From contig CATLBW010000020.1 in assembly GCA_949879775.1 (NCBI GenBank), forward strand, positions 1 through 33,114: a stretch of 33,114 nucleotides of DNA, written 5' to 3'. Both the position numbers and the translations under genes were made by a program. The notes beneath the pieces were generated by a model that had not been told where the DNA came from, did not search any database, and saw nothing but the letters and a program-made list of their open reading frames with translations. Source of the DNA: an uncultured Lachnospiraceae bacterium. GTDB lineage: Bacteria > Bacillota > Clostridia > Lachnospirales > Lachnospiraceae. Of the stretch, positions 6,209-13,771 are shown one piece after another (the stretch's first letter is position 1; every line of letters begins with the position of its first letter).

Positions 6209-7243
6209 ATGCCATTACCACTTATTTTAGGAATTGGAGCGGCAGTTGCCGGAGTAGCAGGCGTTGGAACAGGTATTCACGGAGCAGCCAAAATGAAAGA
6301 GGCTAACGATACCATGAAATCTTCTGAAAGGCGCCATGAACAGAATTTGAAGAGGTTTGAGAAACAAAATGAAGTTACAAACCGCGATATGGATGCATTA
6401 GGAAAGCTGGAGTTGGAGATACTCAATAGTTTTCAGGAGTTTTCTGATGTTTTTGAAAAAATTAAGAATCGCCCAATGTTTAAGCCTTATTCTAAAAATG
6501 GCATTAGCATACCTGACTATAATGGTGAGAAGATAAAAGAAGTTTCTGTCGGTGCAGGTGTTTTGCTAGGAGGAATTGGAGGGGCAGCGGCCGGCACAGC
6601 CGGAGGATTTGCAGCGGCCGGGGCTACAACGGCAGCGGTTATGGCTCTTGGGACGGCGTCTACCGGAACGGCAATCGCGTCTTTGAGTGGAGCGGCAGCA
6701 ACCAACGCTACATTGGCGGCGCTAGGTGGCGGAGCGATTGCTGCCGGTGGCGGAGGTATGGCTCTTGGGACGACAATCCTTGGGGCGGCTACGCTTGGCG
6801 TAGGCCTTCTTGTGGGAGGCATTATCTTTAACGTGACCGGGTCCTCGCTTTCGGAGAAAGCAGATGAGGCCTATTCGCAGATGTTACGGGCAGAGAAAGA
6901 AATTGACCGTATCTGCTCGTATATGCGGGATTTAAGCCAGGAGGCGGAAAGGTACATAAGGTCGCTGTCAAAAGTAAATGAAATTTATAAAACGCATATA
7001 CAGCATTTGAAATATATGGTTAATGTGGAGCATAAAACGGATTGGAATAACTATGATCTTGACGAGAGGCTATCGACAGAGAATACATCGTTGCTTGTAG
7101 GCCTTTTGTATAATATGTGTAAGGTAGAATTGGTATTGCAAACACATAACGAGGATGAAACGAACACCATCAATTATGCAGATATTGATAAGTCTATTTC
7201 GGGCGCTAGACAATTCCTCAGAGATAAGGGGCTCACTGCATAA
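6209..7243 (+). CDS. Glycine/alanine-rich membrane protein with flanking coiled coils
   Basis: ATG at 6209 follows GAAGGAGGAAAT and gives 344 residues. Residues 1-26 are a Gly/Ala-rich hydrophobic helix. Residues 30-80 are a charged coiled coil (ERRHEQNLKRFEKQNE). Residues 115-210 form a long Gly/Ala-rich hydrophobic block with glycine-zipper spacing (GVLLGGIGGAAAGTAGGFAA, then ILGAATLGVGLLVGGIIF). The rest is a helical, soluble tail. Glycine zippers favour close helix packing and oligomeric membrane assemblies or pores. No family was recognised. By context it may be the membrane partner or pore of the dynamin-like proteins encoded immediately downstream. Its gene is followed by a strong hairpin that separates it from the next cistron. 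Confidence 0.8.
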   Translation: MPLPLILGIGAAVAGVAGVGTGIHGAAKMKEANDTMKSSERRHEQNLKRFEKQNEVTNRDMDALGKLELEILNSFQEFSDVFEKIKNRPMFKPYSKNGISIPDYNGEKIKEVSVGAGVLLGGIGGAAAGTAGGFAAAGATTAAVMALGTASTGTAIASLSGAAATNATLAALGGGAIAAGGGGMALGTTILGAATLGVGLLVGGIIFNVTGSSLSEKADEAYSQMLRAEKEIDRICSYMRDLSQEAERYIRSLSKVNEIYKTHIQHLKYMVNVEHKTDWNNYDLDERLSTENTSLLVGLLYNMCKVELVLQTHNEDETNTINYADIDKSISGARQFLRDKGLTA

Positions 7244-7258
7244 ATGTAAAAAAGACCG

Positions 7259-7301
7259 GGAAACACAAAGCGGAAATTTTGGATTTCCGCTTTGTGTTTC
7301 C
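7259..7301 (+). other. Perfect 19-bp intercistronic hairpin without a U tract
   Basis: The arms 7259-7277 and 7283-7301 are fully complementary across a TTTGG loop. CCGG/CCGG extensions continue the stem with one bulge. The sequence after it (GGAATCTTATA) lacks the T run of an intrinsic terminator. It is therefore more likely an mRNA-stabilising, processing or partial-attenuation element that sets the ratio between the membrane proteins upstream and the GTPases downstream. Confidence 0.7.
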
Positions 7302-7327
7302 GGAATCTTATACGGAGGGATAGATAG

Positions 7328-8932
7328 ATGGAAAACATAAGAGATGCATTAGCACAGATCAAAGAAATTAATAACAGATATGGGATCTCCAATGATTCCG
7401 TGGCACAATTGCTGCATGAAATGGAAGGTGCGAAAGTATGCACCCCGATTATCGGCAAATTCAGTTCAGGAAAAAGCGCTTTGGTAAATACCTTGTTAGG
7501 GTGGAGCACAAGGCTTTTGAAGGAAGATATCACCCCGGAAACAGCGGTGCCGGCGGAGGTTGTCTATTCTGAAATGGAGGATTCCATTACAATCATTGGG
7601 AATCATGGGGACAGCAGGGATGTATCTGTGGAGGAATACAGGGAATTTGAAGCGGACGCTTCCACCGTACAGCGTGTGCGTATTAATTTGCGGAGCGCTT
7701 TTCTGAAAGAGATACCGGATATTATGTTGGTTGACATGCCAGGGTTTGATTCCGGGTTTGAGATCCATAACAGAGCCATTGACAGTTATCTCCCCCAAAG
7801 CTCGGCGTATATCATAGCTTTTCCGGCAGACGACATGATTGTAAGGAGCAGCGTTGGCAACATACTCAAAGAGCTGTGTTTAAATGAGATGCCGCTTTGC
7901 ATTGTAATTACCAAATATGATAAGCGCGGCGATGATTTTGAGACAACATTTACGCATTTGAAGGAGAGTTTGAAGCGTTATGTGGGCGAGCGTGAATTAC
8001 GTTACTGCCGTACCAGCAGCCTTGAAGGCGACGCCGAGGAGCTGGAAGAATTCCTTACGGAAATACAGGAAGAATCACAGCATATCCTGGAAAAAAAGTT
8101 TGCCAAGCCGACATTGCAGATTTTGGGGAACACTGAAAATTACCTGAAAACCAGGATAAAAAGCAACAGCCTTTCAGAGTCGGAATTAGGCGAGCAGGAA
8201 GAGGAATTACAGCGAAAATTACAGACAATAGGAAAAAAGTTTTCCAAAGAGCAGGGGGATTTTAACGCGGAAATCTCTGAGTGCGTAGGGGAAATCAAGG
8301 AAGATGTGAGATGCGCGCTGGAAAATGATGAGCCTACGTTGGTTACGATCGTGATGAACAACCAGGACTTGAATGAACGCCTGAATACGATTGTGCGCAA
8401 TGCAGTGACGGAAAGCGTAAAGAAGAGGTTTGTTCCCAAGGTCGAAAAGTATCTGCGAAGGGTTGCAGACTGTATCAATGGAGAAGCCATTGGCGATATT
8501 TGCATTCCCTTCCATTATGATACGGAGAAAGTGAAAAAGGGGATTACCTCCTCCGTGGTGGCAGTGGCAGCGGGCTTGCTTTTGGGTCTGCCGATTTTGG
8601 GCGTGGTTGCGGCGTTTGCCCTGCATATTTTCAGGGGCAGCAAACGGCGGGAGCAGATGCGCCAGGAAATCAGGGCAAAGCTGAGGGGAGAGGTCTTCCC
8701 GCAGGTTTTAGCGGAAGTTGGAAGGGGGATTGAAGCGACGATCAAGGAACAGATAAGCCTTGTAAACACTTCCATTGAAGAGGAGATTGCCACGCAGAAG
8801 GAGACATTGGAAAAGGCGTTGTCCGATGTGAAAAATAAGAGGGAAGAGGAGGAATCCCAGAAGGAGAATTTTGCAGTCGACGTAGAGAAAGACTTGGAAA
8901 GGATTGGGGAAATCAAAGATGGCTTACGATGA
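7328..8932 (+). CDS. Dynamin-like GTPase 1, with a transmembrane hairpin
   Basis: ATG at 7328 lies 8 nt after GGAGGG and encodes 534 residues. GTPase motifs are clear: G1 GKFSSGKS at 43-50, a G2 threonine in the TPETA segment at 69-73, G3 DMPG at 136-139 and G4 TKYD at 195-198. Residues 250-400 are helical stalk-like coiled coil. Residues 407-435 are strongly hydrophobic (VVAVAAGLLLGLPILGVVAA) and probably form the membrane insert, as in bacterial dynamin-like proteins. The C-terminus is again a long coiled coil. Such GTPases tubulate, fuse or shield membranes after GTP-driven oligomerisation. Its 3' end overlaps the next GTPase gene, so the two are probably made as partners, as in paired bacterial dynamins and LeoB/LeoC. 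Subfamily assignment is uncertain. Confidence 0.9.
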   Translation: MENIRDALAQIKEINNRYGISNDSVAQLLHEMEGAKVCTPIIGKFSSGKSALVNTLLGWSTRLLKEDITPETAVPAEVVYSEMEDSITIIGNHGDSRDVSVEEYREFEADASTVQRVRINLRSAFLKEIPDIMLVDMPGFDSGFEIHNRAIDSYLPQSSAYIIAFPADDMIVRSSVGNILKELCLNEMPLCIVITKYDKRGDDFETTFTHLKESLKRYVGERELRYCRTSSLEGDAEELEEFLTEIQEESQHILEKKFAKPTLQILGNTENYLKTRIKSNSLSESELGEQEEELQRKLQTIGKKFSKEQGDFNAEISECVGEIKEDVRCALENDEPTLVTIVMNNQDLNERLNTIVRNAVTESVKKRFVPKVEKYLRRVADCINGEAIGDICIPFHYDTEKVKKGITSSVVAVAAGLLLGLPILGVVAAFALHIFRGSKRREQMRQEIRAKLRGEVFPQVLAEVGRGIEATIKEQISLVNTSIEEEIATQKETLEKALSDVKNKREEEESQKENFAVDVEKDLERIGEIKDGLR

Positions 8933-10547
8933 AGAAGTATATGACAAGCTGACAAAAAACTTTCAGCTTTTATGCAATATTATCCGTCCGAGGGGAAGCA
9001 AAGAGCAATTAAAAGTTGATTTGTCTAAGATCGAGGAAATTATCAATAAAAAAATACCGGACACCTTAAAGGAAAATGCTCCCGAGGATTTTTATGGGCT
9101 ATATACGGACTTTAAGTCCGAGTATGAGAAATTCAGGGATTTTATTTTATATGACAAGCTTATCGGCAAAAACATTGTTGCGCTGGGGGGCGGCTTTTCC
9201 AGCGGGAAATCCAGTTTCCTCAACGCGCTGATGGGAAAGCGGGTACTGCCCGCAGACGTTGACCCCTCGACCTCCGTTCCCACTTATATCGTGAAAGGGG
9301 AGAAACATGAAGTATTGGGAATCAATGTTTTTGACGCAAAGGTACAGTTACAGCCAAGGGATATCAAGAAAATTGCCCATGGGTTTGGCGAGGTTGAGGA
9401 TGATGAAGAGGAAAAGGTAACGGACGCAGTTACGCTGGGGCATGTATTGGAGAATATATTTTTTTCCACCCCTCTGCATCAGTATGGCAGGATTGCATTT
9501 CTGGACACGCCGGGATATTCCAAACCGGATTCTGAGAAGTATTCCGCAAAGACAGACGAACAGATTGCCAGGGGGCAGTTAAACGCCAGCAATTATATCC
9601 TTTGGTTCGTGCAGGCGGACGCCGGGACTATTACGGAGGAAGACATAAAGTTTATCAAGACCCTCCGTGAGGACACGCCGAAACTGATTATCGTGAACAA
9701 AGCGGATAAGAAGAACCTGCAGGATTTAAAAGAGATTATCCGTAAAATAAAAGCCAACCTGGACATCAAAGGAATCCGCTATGTAGACGTCCTTGCCTTT
9801 ACGAGCAAAATGGGCCAGGTGGAAGACGACGCACTGCGCAGCTTTATTGAGGCTGATACGGAAAAGATAAAGGATCAGATAGCATTGTGGGATGGGATGG
9901 TATATGAGTCAAATTTTGCCAGGAATTTTAAAATCCTATTTGTCCGGTGCAAAGAATTTTACGAGGATGAGATTGACGAGGAGAGCCGTAAATTAACCAG
10001 GCTTAACACGTCCATCACCAAGCTGTCTGTGGAGGACATTGACTCGGAGGTTTTGGAGCCTTTGCAGGCTATGGTCCGGGACGCGCAGAAAGCCGTCAAC
10101 CAATTAAAGGATATCAGCAAGGCCCTCAAGGAACTCCAGGATGAGTTTTTTACGGAAATTAAATTTATCTCAGATATCGTGGGCATTGCCATGCCGGAAC
10201 CCTCGGAAATTGATTTGTTGAAGGATAAGGCGTCAGACCCGATGCAGTTATTGGAAGAATTCAAAAAAGAGAAGGGCATAGAGACAGATTTATCCATCGT
10301 GGATATGCTCGTGGGCGTTTTTGAAGGCATTGAGCCGGTGATCAATAAAAGCGCGGCGGGCAGCGAATACCGCCAGGAACTTGTCAGCGTCATGATGGAA
10401 GCCTGCGCAGTCGGGAAAGAGGATGTCCATATCAATGATGTGTTTCTTCAGACGCCGGAGTATGCAAAAATGATAAAACCGGGAAATATCCATATCAAAA
10501 ATGTGATGGATCAGACGCAGGAGTATACGGGAATCATGAAATTATAG
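8919..10547 (+). CDS. Dynamin-like GTPase 2
   Basis: A TTG at 8904 could start the frame, but ATG at 8919 with a GGGGA site about 8 nt upstream is preferred (542 residues). The gene overlaps GTPase 1 by 14 bp. Motifs: G1 GGFSSGKSS at 91-99, a G2 candidate in PSTSVPT at 116-122, G3 DTPG at 196-199 and G4 NKAD at 260-263. An N-terminal helical region of about 80 residues precedes the GTPase. An acidic insert (EVEDDEEEKV, about 158-167) lies between G2 and G3. After about residue 330 the protein is helical (ESRKLTRLNTSITKL and the following helices). No clear transmembrane segment is visible, so it may be the soluble partner of GTPase 1. A degenerate repeat near the C-terminus (FLQTPEYAKMIKPGNI, then VMDQTQEYTGIMKL) is unusual. 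Function in membrane remodelling is inferred from the family. Confidence 0.9.
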   Translation: MAYDEEVYDKLTKNFQLLCNIIRPRGSKEQLKVDLSKIEEIINKKIPDTLKENAPEDFYGLYTDFKSEYEKFRDFILYDKLIGKNIVALGGGFSSGKSSFLNALMGKRVLPADVDPSTSVPTYIVKGEKHEVLGINVFDAKVQLQPRDIKKIAHGFGEVEDDEEEKVTDAVTLGHVLENIFFSTPLHQYGRIAFLDTPGYSKPDSEKYSAKTDEQIARGQLNASNYILWFVQADAGTITEEDIKFIKTLREDTPKLIIVNKADKKNLQDLKEIIRKIKANLDIKGIRYVDVLAFTSKMGQVEDDALRSFIEADTEKIKDQIALWDGMVYESNFARNFKILFVRCKEFYEDEIDEESRKLTRLNTSITKLSVEDIDSEVLEPLQAMVRDAQKAVNQLKDISKALKELQDEFFTEIKFISDIVGIAMPEPSEIDLLKDKASDPMQLLEEFKKEKGIETDLSIVDMLVGVFEGIEPVINKSAAGSEYRQELVSVMMEACAVGKEDVHINDVFLQTPEYAKMIKPGNIHIKNVMDQTQEYTGIMKL

Positions 10548-10569
10548 TAAGGAAACAGGAGAAAAAGCA

Positions 10570-11790
10570 ATGGGCCAGATAGATGCAAAGATTAAGGAAA
10601 TCAGGGAATATTTTGAGGAGTTTCAGAGTGAAAAGTTTGCGATAGAAAATAGTTTGGTGAAGGGCAAGGATGAATACTTAAAATCGTTATATATGCAAAT
10701 ACTTGCCACGGTTGCCCAGTATGAAAATGATACGGCGAAAGGGCAGGTCCTGTTCTTGCAGCGTATTGCAAAGGGGATTCGCTGTGAGCTTACGGTCGAG
10801 GATTATATGCGCAAGTCTTTGGACATTTCAACAGTTGAAGTGAAAGAGTTTATGGATGCGTTTGGAGATGATGATGCAAAGTATTCTTTCGCGTTAAACG
10901 GCGTGATTTTAGCAGCCCTTGGGAATAGGGGCGAAGAGAATTATGCCTATCTGTCAGAGCTTGTGCAGATGTTAGGGATCACCTTGAAGGAATTACGGTA
11001 CTTATCGAAAGTGGCGCAGGCTGTGCTGACGCAGAGTTCAGAAATCTATGACGAAGCGAAAGGGGTGGTTACGGAATCTACAAAGTGCGTAGACTTTTCC
11101 CATTACATTGATAATTTCTACGCAGGCACAGTGGTTGATAATGACAGAGAGCTTGTGTTTACTGCTCCGGAAAAGCAGGTTGTCAGCAGACTGGAAAAGG
11201 GCGGGATGGAGTTTAAGCAGCGGAAAGTGGTTTTCACCGGAATAGAAATACATATAAAAGGCGATTGGAAATTCCAAGGCTGTGAAGAAGTAAGGTTTGA
11301 AAATTGTACCATCCATGGGCAAAAAGGCTCGTTATATTTAAATGGTGTTGGCTGTTTTCATATGGAGGGGTGCGTAGTACAGGACTTTGACAATGCCTTT
11401 GCATATTTGGATTCTGTTGGGAAGGTGCAGGTGTTGTCCAGTGAGCTGCGGAATTGTGGCCGTAAGGCAGAAGATAGAAACGGAGGAGGTACATTTAGTT
11501 ATACGGGGATATGCAAGGAGATGGTATTTCGGGAAAATTTGATACAGAAGTGCTATATTAAGAGGAACGATAGATATGTTACAAGCTTAAACGGTGCATT
11601 TTTAGGGGCTACAGATTTGTATAACGAAGGAAAAGTCAGTAGGTTGGAAATTATACGGAATACATTTGTTGGCGGCGAGTGTAGCATAGATGATAGAGGA
11701 TTAATATTTGAAAGAGGGATTGAGAAAATCAAAAAGGATGGAAATGTAATAAAAGGCGGAATATCGACTTTGATAAGTGACAGATACTAA
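10570..11790 (+). CDS. TerB-like helical domain with a C-terminal beta-helix (paralogue A)
   Basis: ATG at 10570 follows ACAGGAGAAAAA and encodes 406 residues. Residues 1-30 are coiled coil. Residues 37-155 are an all-helical module resembling TerB-type domains (QILATVAQYENDTAKGQVLF, then NGVILAALGNRGEENYAYLS and LSKVAQAVL). The same module is recognisable in the next two genes. Residues from about 205 to the end form short repeated beta strands with asparagine/glycine turns (VRFENCTIHGQKGSLYLNG, then FHMEGCVVQDF and MVFRENLIQKC), the pattern of a right-handed parallel beta-helix. TerB domains are membrane-associated or metal-binding scaffolds in tellurite-resistance and phage-defence complexes, and beta-helices often bind ligands or phage parts. 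The TerB label rests on pattern recognition and is moderate. The locus is more AT-rich here than around the GTPases. Confidence 0.7.
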   Translation: MGQIDAKIKEIREYFEEFQSEKFAIENSLVKGKDEYLKSLYMQILATVAQYENDTAKGQVLFLQRIAKGIRCELTVEDYMRKSLDISTVEVKEFMDAFGDDDAKYSFALNGVILAALGNRGEENYAYLSELVQMLGITLKELRYLSKVAQAVLTQSSEIYDEAKGVVTESTKCVDFSHYIDNFYAGTVVDNDRELVFTAPEKQVVSRLEKGGMEFKQRKVVFTGIEIHIKGDWKFQGCEEVRFENCTIHGQKGSLYLNGVGCFHMEGCVVQDFDNAFAYLDSVGKVQVLSSELRNCGRKAEDRNGGGTFSYTGICKEMVFRENLIQKCYIKRNDRYVTSLNGAFLGATDLYNEGKVSRLEIIRNTFVGGECSIDDRGLIFERGIEKIKKDGNVIKGGISTLISDRY

Positions 11791-11809
11791 GAAGGGACAG
11801 GGAAAGTTT

Positions 11810-12823
11810 ATGAACTTAACGGATTTACAGGTGGAGCTTCGTTCCATGGAGGAGCGTCTATCTGTGTTACAGAGAGAGATAGAAGGGATGAAGCCGAAAG
11901 CGGAGGACGAGAAAAGGGCGCAGTTTGCAGAAATCACCAAACTTGCTCTGAAAAGTCCCCTAAGGAACCCGCAGGTTTCTGCGGCTTCTGAAGGTTCCCG
12001 AAAAAAATATATCCAGAGTCTTTCATACCTGCTGTTATCATCGGAAAATGAGATGCTCGGCAAATTGTTGTATTTGAGCCGGCTTGCGGCAGGGTGCGGG
12101 GAAAACCTCACTGCGGAAGAAATATACAAGGCAGGGTTAGAGATTCAAGCGGAAGAGTTTGATAAAATCTGTGCAGATTTACAAGATTTGAAGTACCTAT
12201 TTTTGGTAGATGCGATGGTGATGGCTAATATGTCTGGGGGAAACCCGGAGAAAGACTTTATGGCGATTGCCGATATAGCTGGGATATTTGGATGTGGGAA
12301 AGAGGAAGTCTGTATACTCTCTTGGATTGCGAGGGCGGTTTTGACTTGTGATTGGGATGTGTTGGATCATATCCCGGCTGCGCCCCAAAGCATACGCAAG
12401 ATAAGCGGGGACGTTATAAAAATGCTGCCCAGAGAGTGGATTCGAGCACACCGTATAGAATGCGGGAGGGTGTGTGTGGAATGTAAAATGAAGAATTTGT
12501 ATTCTGGATATGCTGGCTTTGTCGCATTCATGAGTGATAGTTTTAGTGATGCGAAACGGAATAAAACTACCATTAAAATGCGGCAGCAGGCAGGGACAGT
12601 TGTAGAGAAAGGTGACGTATTGCTCAGGTATGAACAGACAAAGAACGGGACTGCAGAAAGAAAAACCATTCTTGCGCCTTGCGATGGAGTAGTATTCTTT
12701 ATCGAAGATGAAGAGGATGGAAAGGACGAAGAGAGAACATATCTCGTAGTTTATGTAGTGTCATACTTTGACGATTATGAGGATTTTGTTGAGTGGTATA
12801 AAACGGCAAGGAAGGAACATTAG
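11810..12823 (+). CDS. TerB-like helical domain with a lipoyl-like barrel (paralogue B)
   Basis: The frame opens at 11777, overlapping the previous gene. ATG at 11810 has AGGGA/GGGAAAG upstream and begins a normal coiled-coil N-terminus (MNLTDLQVELRSMEERL), giving 337 residues. Residues 65-180 repeat the helical module of paralogue A, with FLVDAMVMANMSGGNPEKDF, then IADIAGIFG and SWIARAVL. The C-terminus from about 230 differs completely. Residues 257-318 resemble a biotinyl/lipoyl-type barrel-sandwich fold (AGTVVEKGDVLLRYE, then KTILAPCDGVVFFIED). The usual modified lysine turn is absent, so it is more likely a binding barrel than a carrier. It directly abuts paralogue C. The role is unknown; by context it is an accessory or adaptor of the dynamin/HerA assembly. 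Confidence 0.7.
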   Translation: MNLTDLQVELRSMEERLSVLQREIEGMKPKAEDEKRAQFAEITKLALKSPLRNPQVSAASEGSRKKYIQSLSYLLLSSENEMLGKLLYLSRLAAGCGENLTAEEIYKAGLEIQAEEFDKICADLQDLKYLFLVDAMVMANMSGGNPEKDFMAIADIAGIFGCGKEEVCILSWIARAVLTCDWDVLDHIPAAPQSIRKISGDVIKMLPREWIRAHRIECGRVCVECKMKNLYSGYAGFVAFMSDSFSDAKRNKTTIKMRQQAGTVVEKGDVLLRYEQTKNGTAERKTILAPCDGVVFFIEDEEDGKDEERTYLVVYVVSYFDDYEDFVEWYKTARKEH

Positions 12824-13771
12824 ATGAAAAGCCTATTTGAGATACAACAGGAGATAAGGGAGCTTGAGGGTGCTGTTAGCGGTCTGTCCCAGGCGATAAA
12901 AAATATCAATGCAGACATGGACGCCCTTAGGGATGGTGCGTTGGAAGTGGAGATTGATTATGGGGTGATTGAGAAGCTTTCAGGAACCATAAAGTTTGAG
13001 GGCCATCCATTAAGCCGTATGGAAGACCAACTTATTTGTAAGATTTACCTGCGTATGCTTTTGAATATTGTCAGGATGGATTTCGGATCTGAGAGCACAA
13101 TCAGCAGGCTTGCATTTGTGCAGTGGATGTTGAGTCAGTCCGGGTTAGATGTGCCGCTGGAAGAAATTTTGAAAGACAGCTACCAGCAGGAAGCGGACGC
13201 CTATGAAGAATTTGCTTCTGTGCTTCCAAAAGGGTTACAGGAATCATTCGTTGTGGATAGTTTGATTATCGCGAATATTTGCGGCATGGCAGGTCAGGAG
13301 ACGCTGGGCTATATTGCTGATATATGCAGCGTATTAGGCATTGGGAAGGATAAGCTGGAAGGTCTTTCAATGATTGCGAGAATTGCCTTGTGCCAATGTA
13401 TAGATAAACAGATGAGGAAAAAAGACTTACTAGGTATAAAGGGCAATATCCATAAATTTTACTATTATTTTAGTACAGAAGTAATAGACCAGGATTTGAT
13501 GTTTATACGAGTGCTGGCAGTAGAATGTGCGAAATCACAGGTGAAGCGTTATCGGTGGTATGTAAAGCAGCGAGCATATGTGGAGAGAGGAACCGTTATT
13601 GGCTCTTATTATAAGCAGGAATATGAAGAGATAAGACGGAAGGAAATAAAAGCCCCATTTGCCGGGACGCTTTTCCAGTTTGAAATTGATGGAGTTTATT
13701 ATGGGGTCATATCCGCTGCAAGCGATAACTTAGATTCCATTAAGGCGTGGATAAAAGCAGGAGGAAAATGA
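12824..13771 (+). CDS. TerB-like helical domain with a lipoyl-like barrel (paralogue C)
   Basis: ATG at 12824 directly follows the stop of paralogue B, with GGAAGGAAC as the ribosome site. The 315 residues start with a coiled coil (IQQEIRELEGAVSGLSQAI). The shared helical module lies at about 72-190 (SFVVDSLIIANICGMAGQET, then YIADICSVLGIG and LSMIARIAL). A C-terminal barrel lies at about 248-300 (QRAYVERGTVIGSYY, then KEIKAPFAGTLFQFEIDG). It is closer to paralogue B than to A, so B and C probably arose by tandem duplication. The stop overlaps the start of dynamin-like GTPase 3, implying coupled translation. No catalytic residues are evident. Confidence 0.7.
   Translation: MKSLFEIQQEIRELEGAVSGLSQAIKNINADMDALRDGALEVEIDYGVIEKLSGTIKFEGHPLSRMEDQLICKIYLRMLLNIVRMDFGSESTISRLAFVQWMLSQSGLDVPLEEILKDSYQQEADAYEEFASVLPKGLQESFVVDSLIIANICGMAGQETLGYIADICSVLGIGKDKLEGLSMIARIALCQCIDKQMRKKDLLGIKGNIHKFYYYFSTEVIDQDLMFIRVLAVECAKSQVKRYRWYVKQRAYVERGTVIGSYYKQEYEEIRRKEIKAPFAGTLFQFEIDGVYYGVISAASDNLDSIKAWIKAGGK

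Noticed and set aside
6517..6822. Pro/Ala-rich minus-strand frame
   Set aside because: It is the antisense shadow of the Gly/Ala-rich membrane gene; the composition is explained by the complementary GGN/GCN codons.
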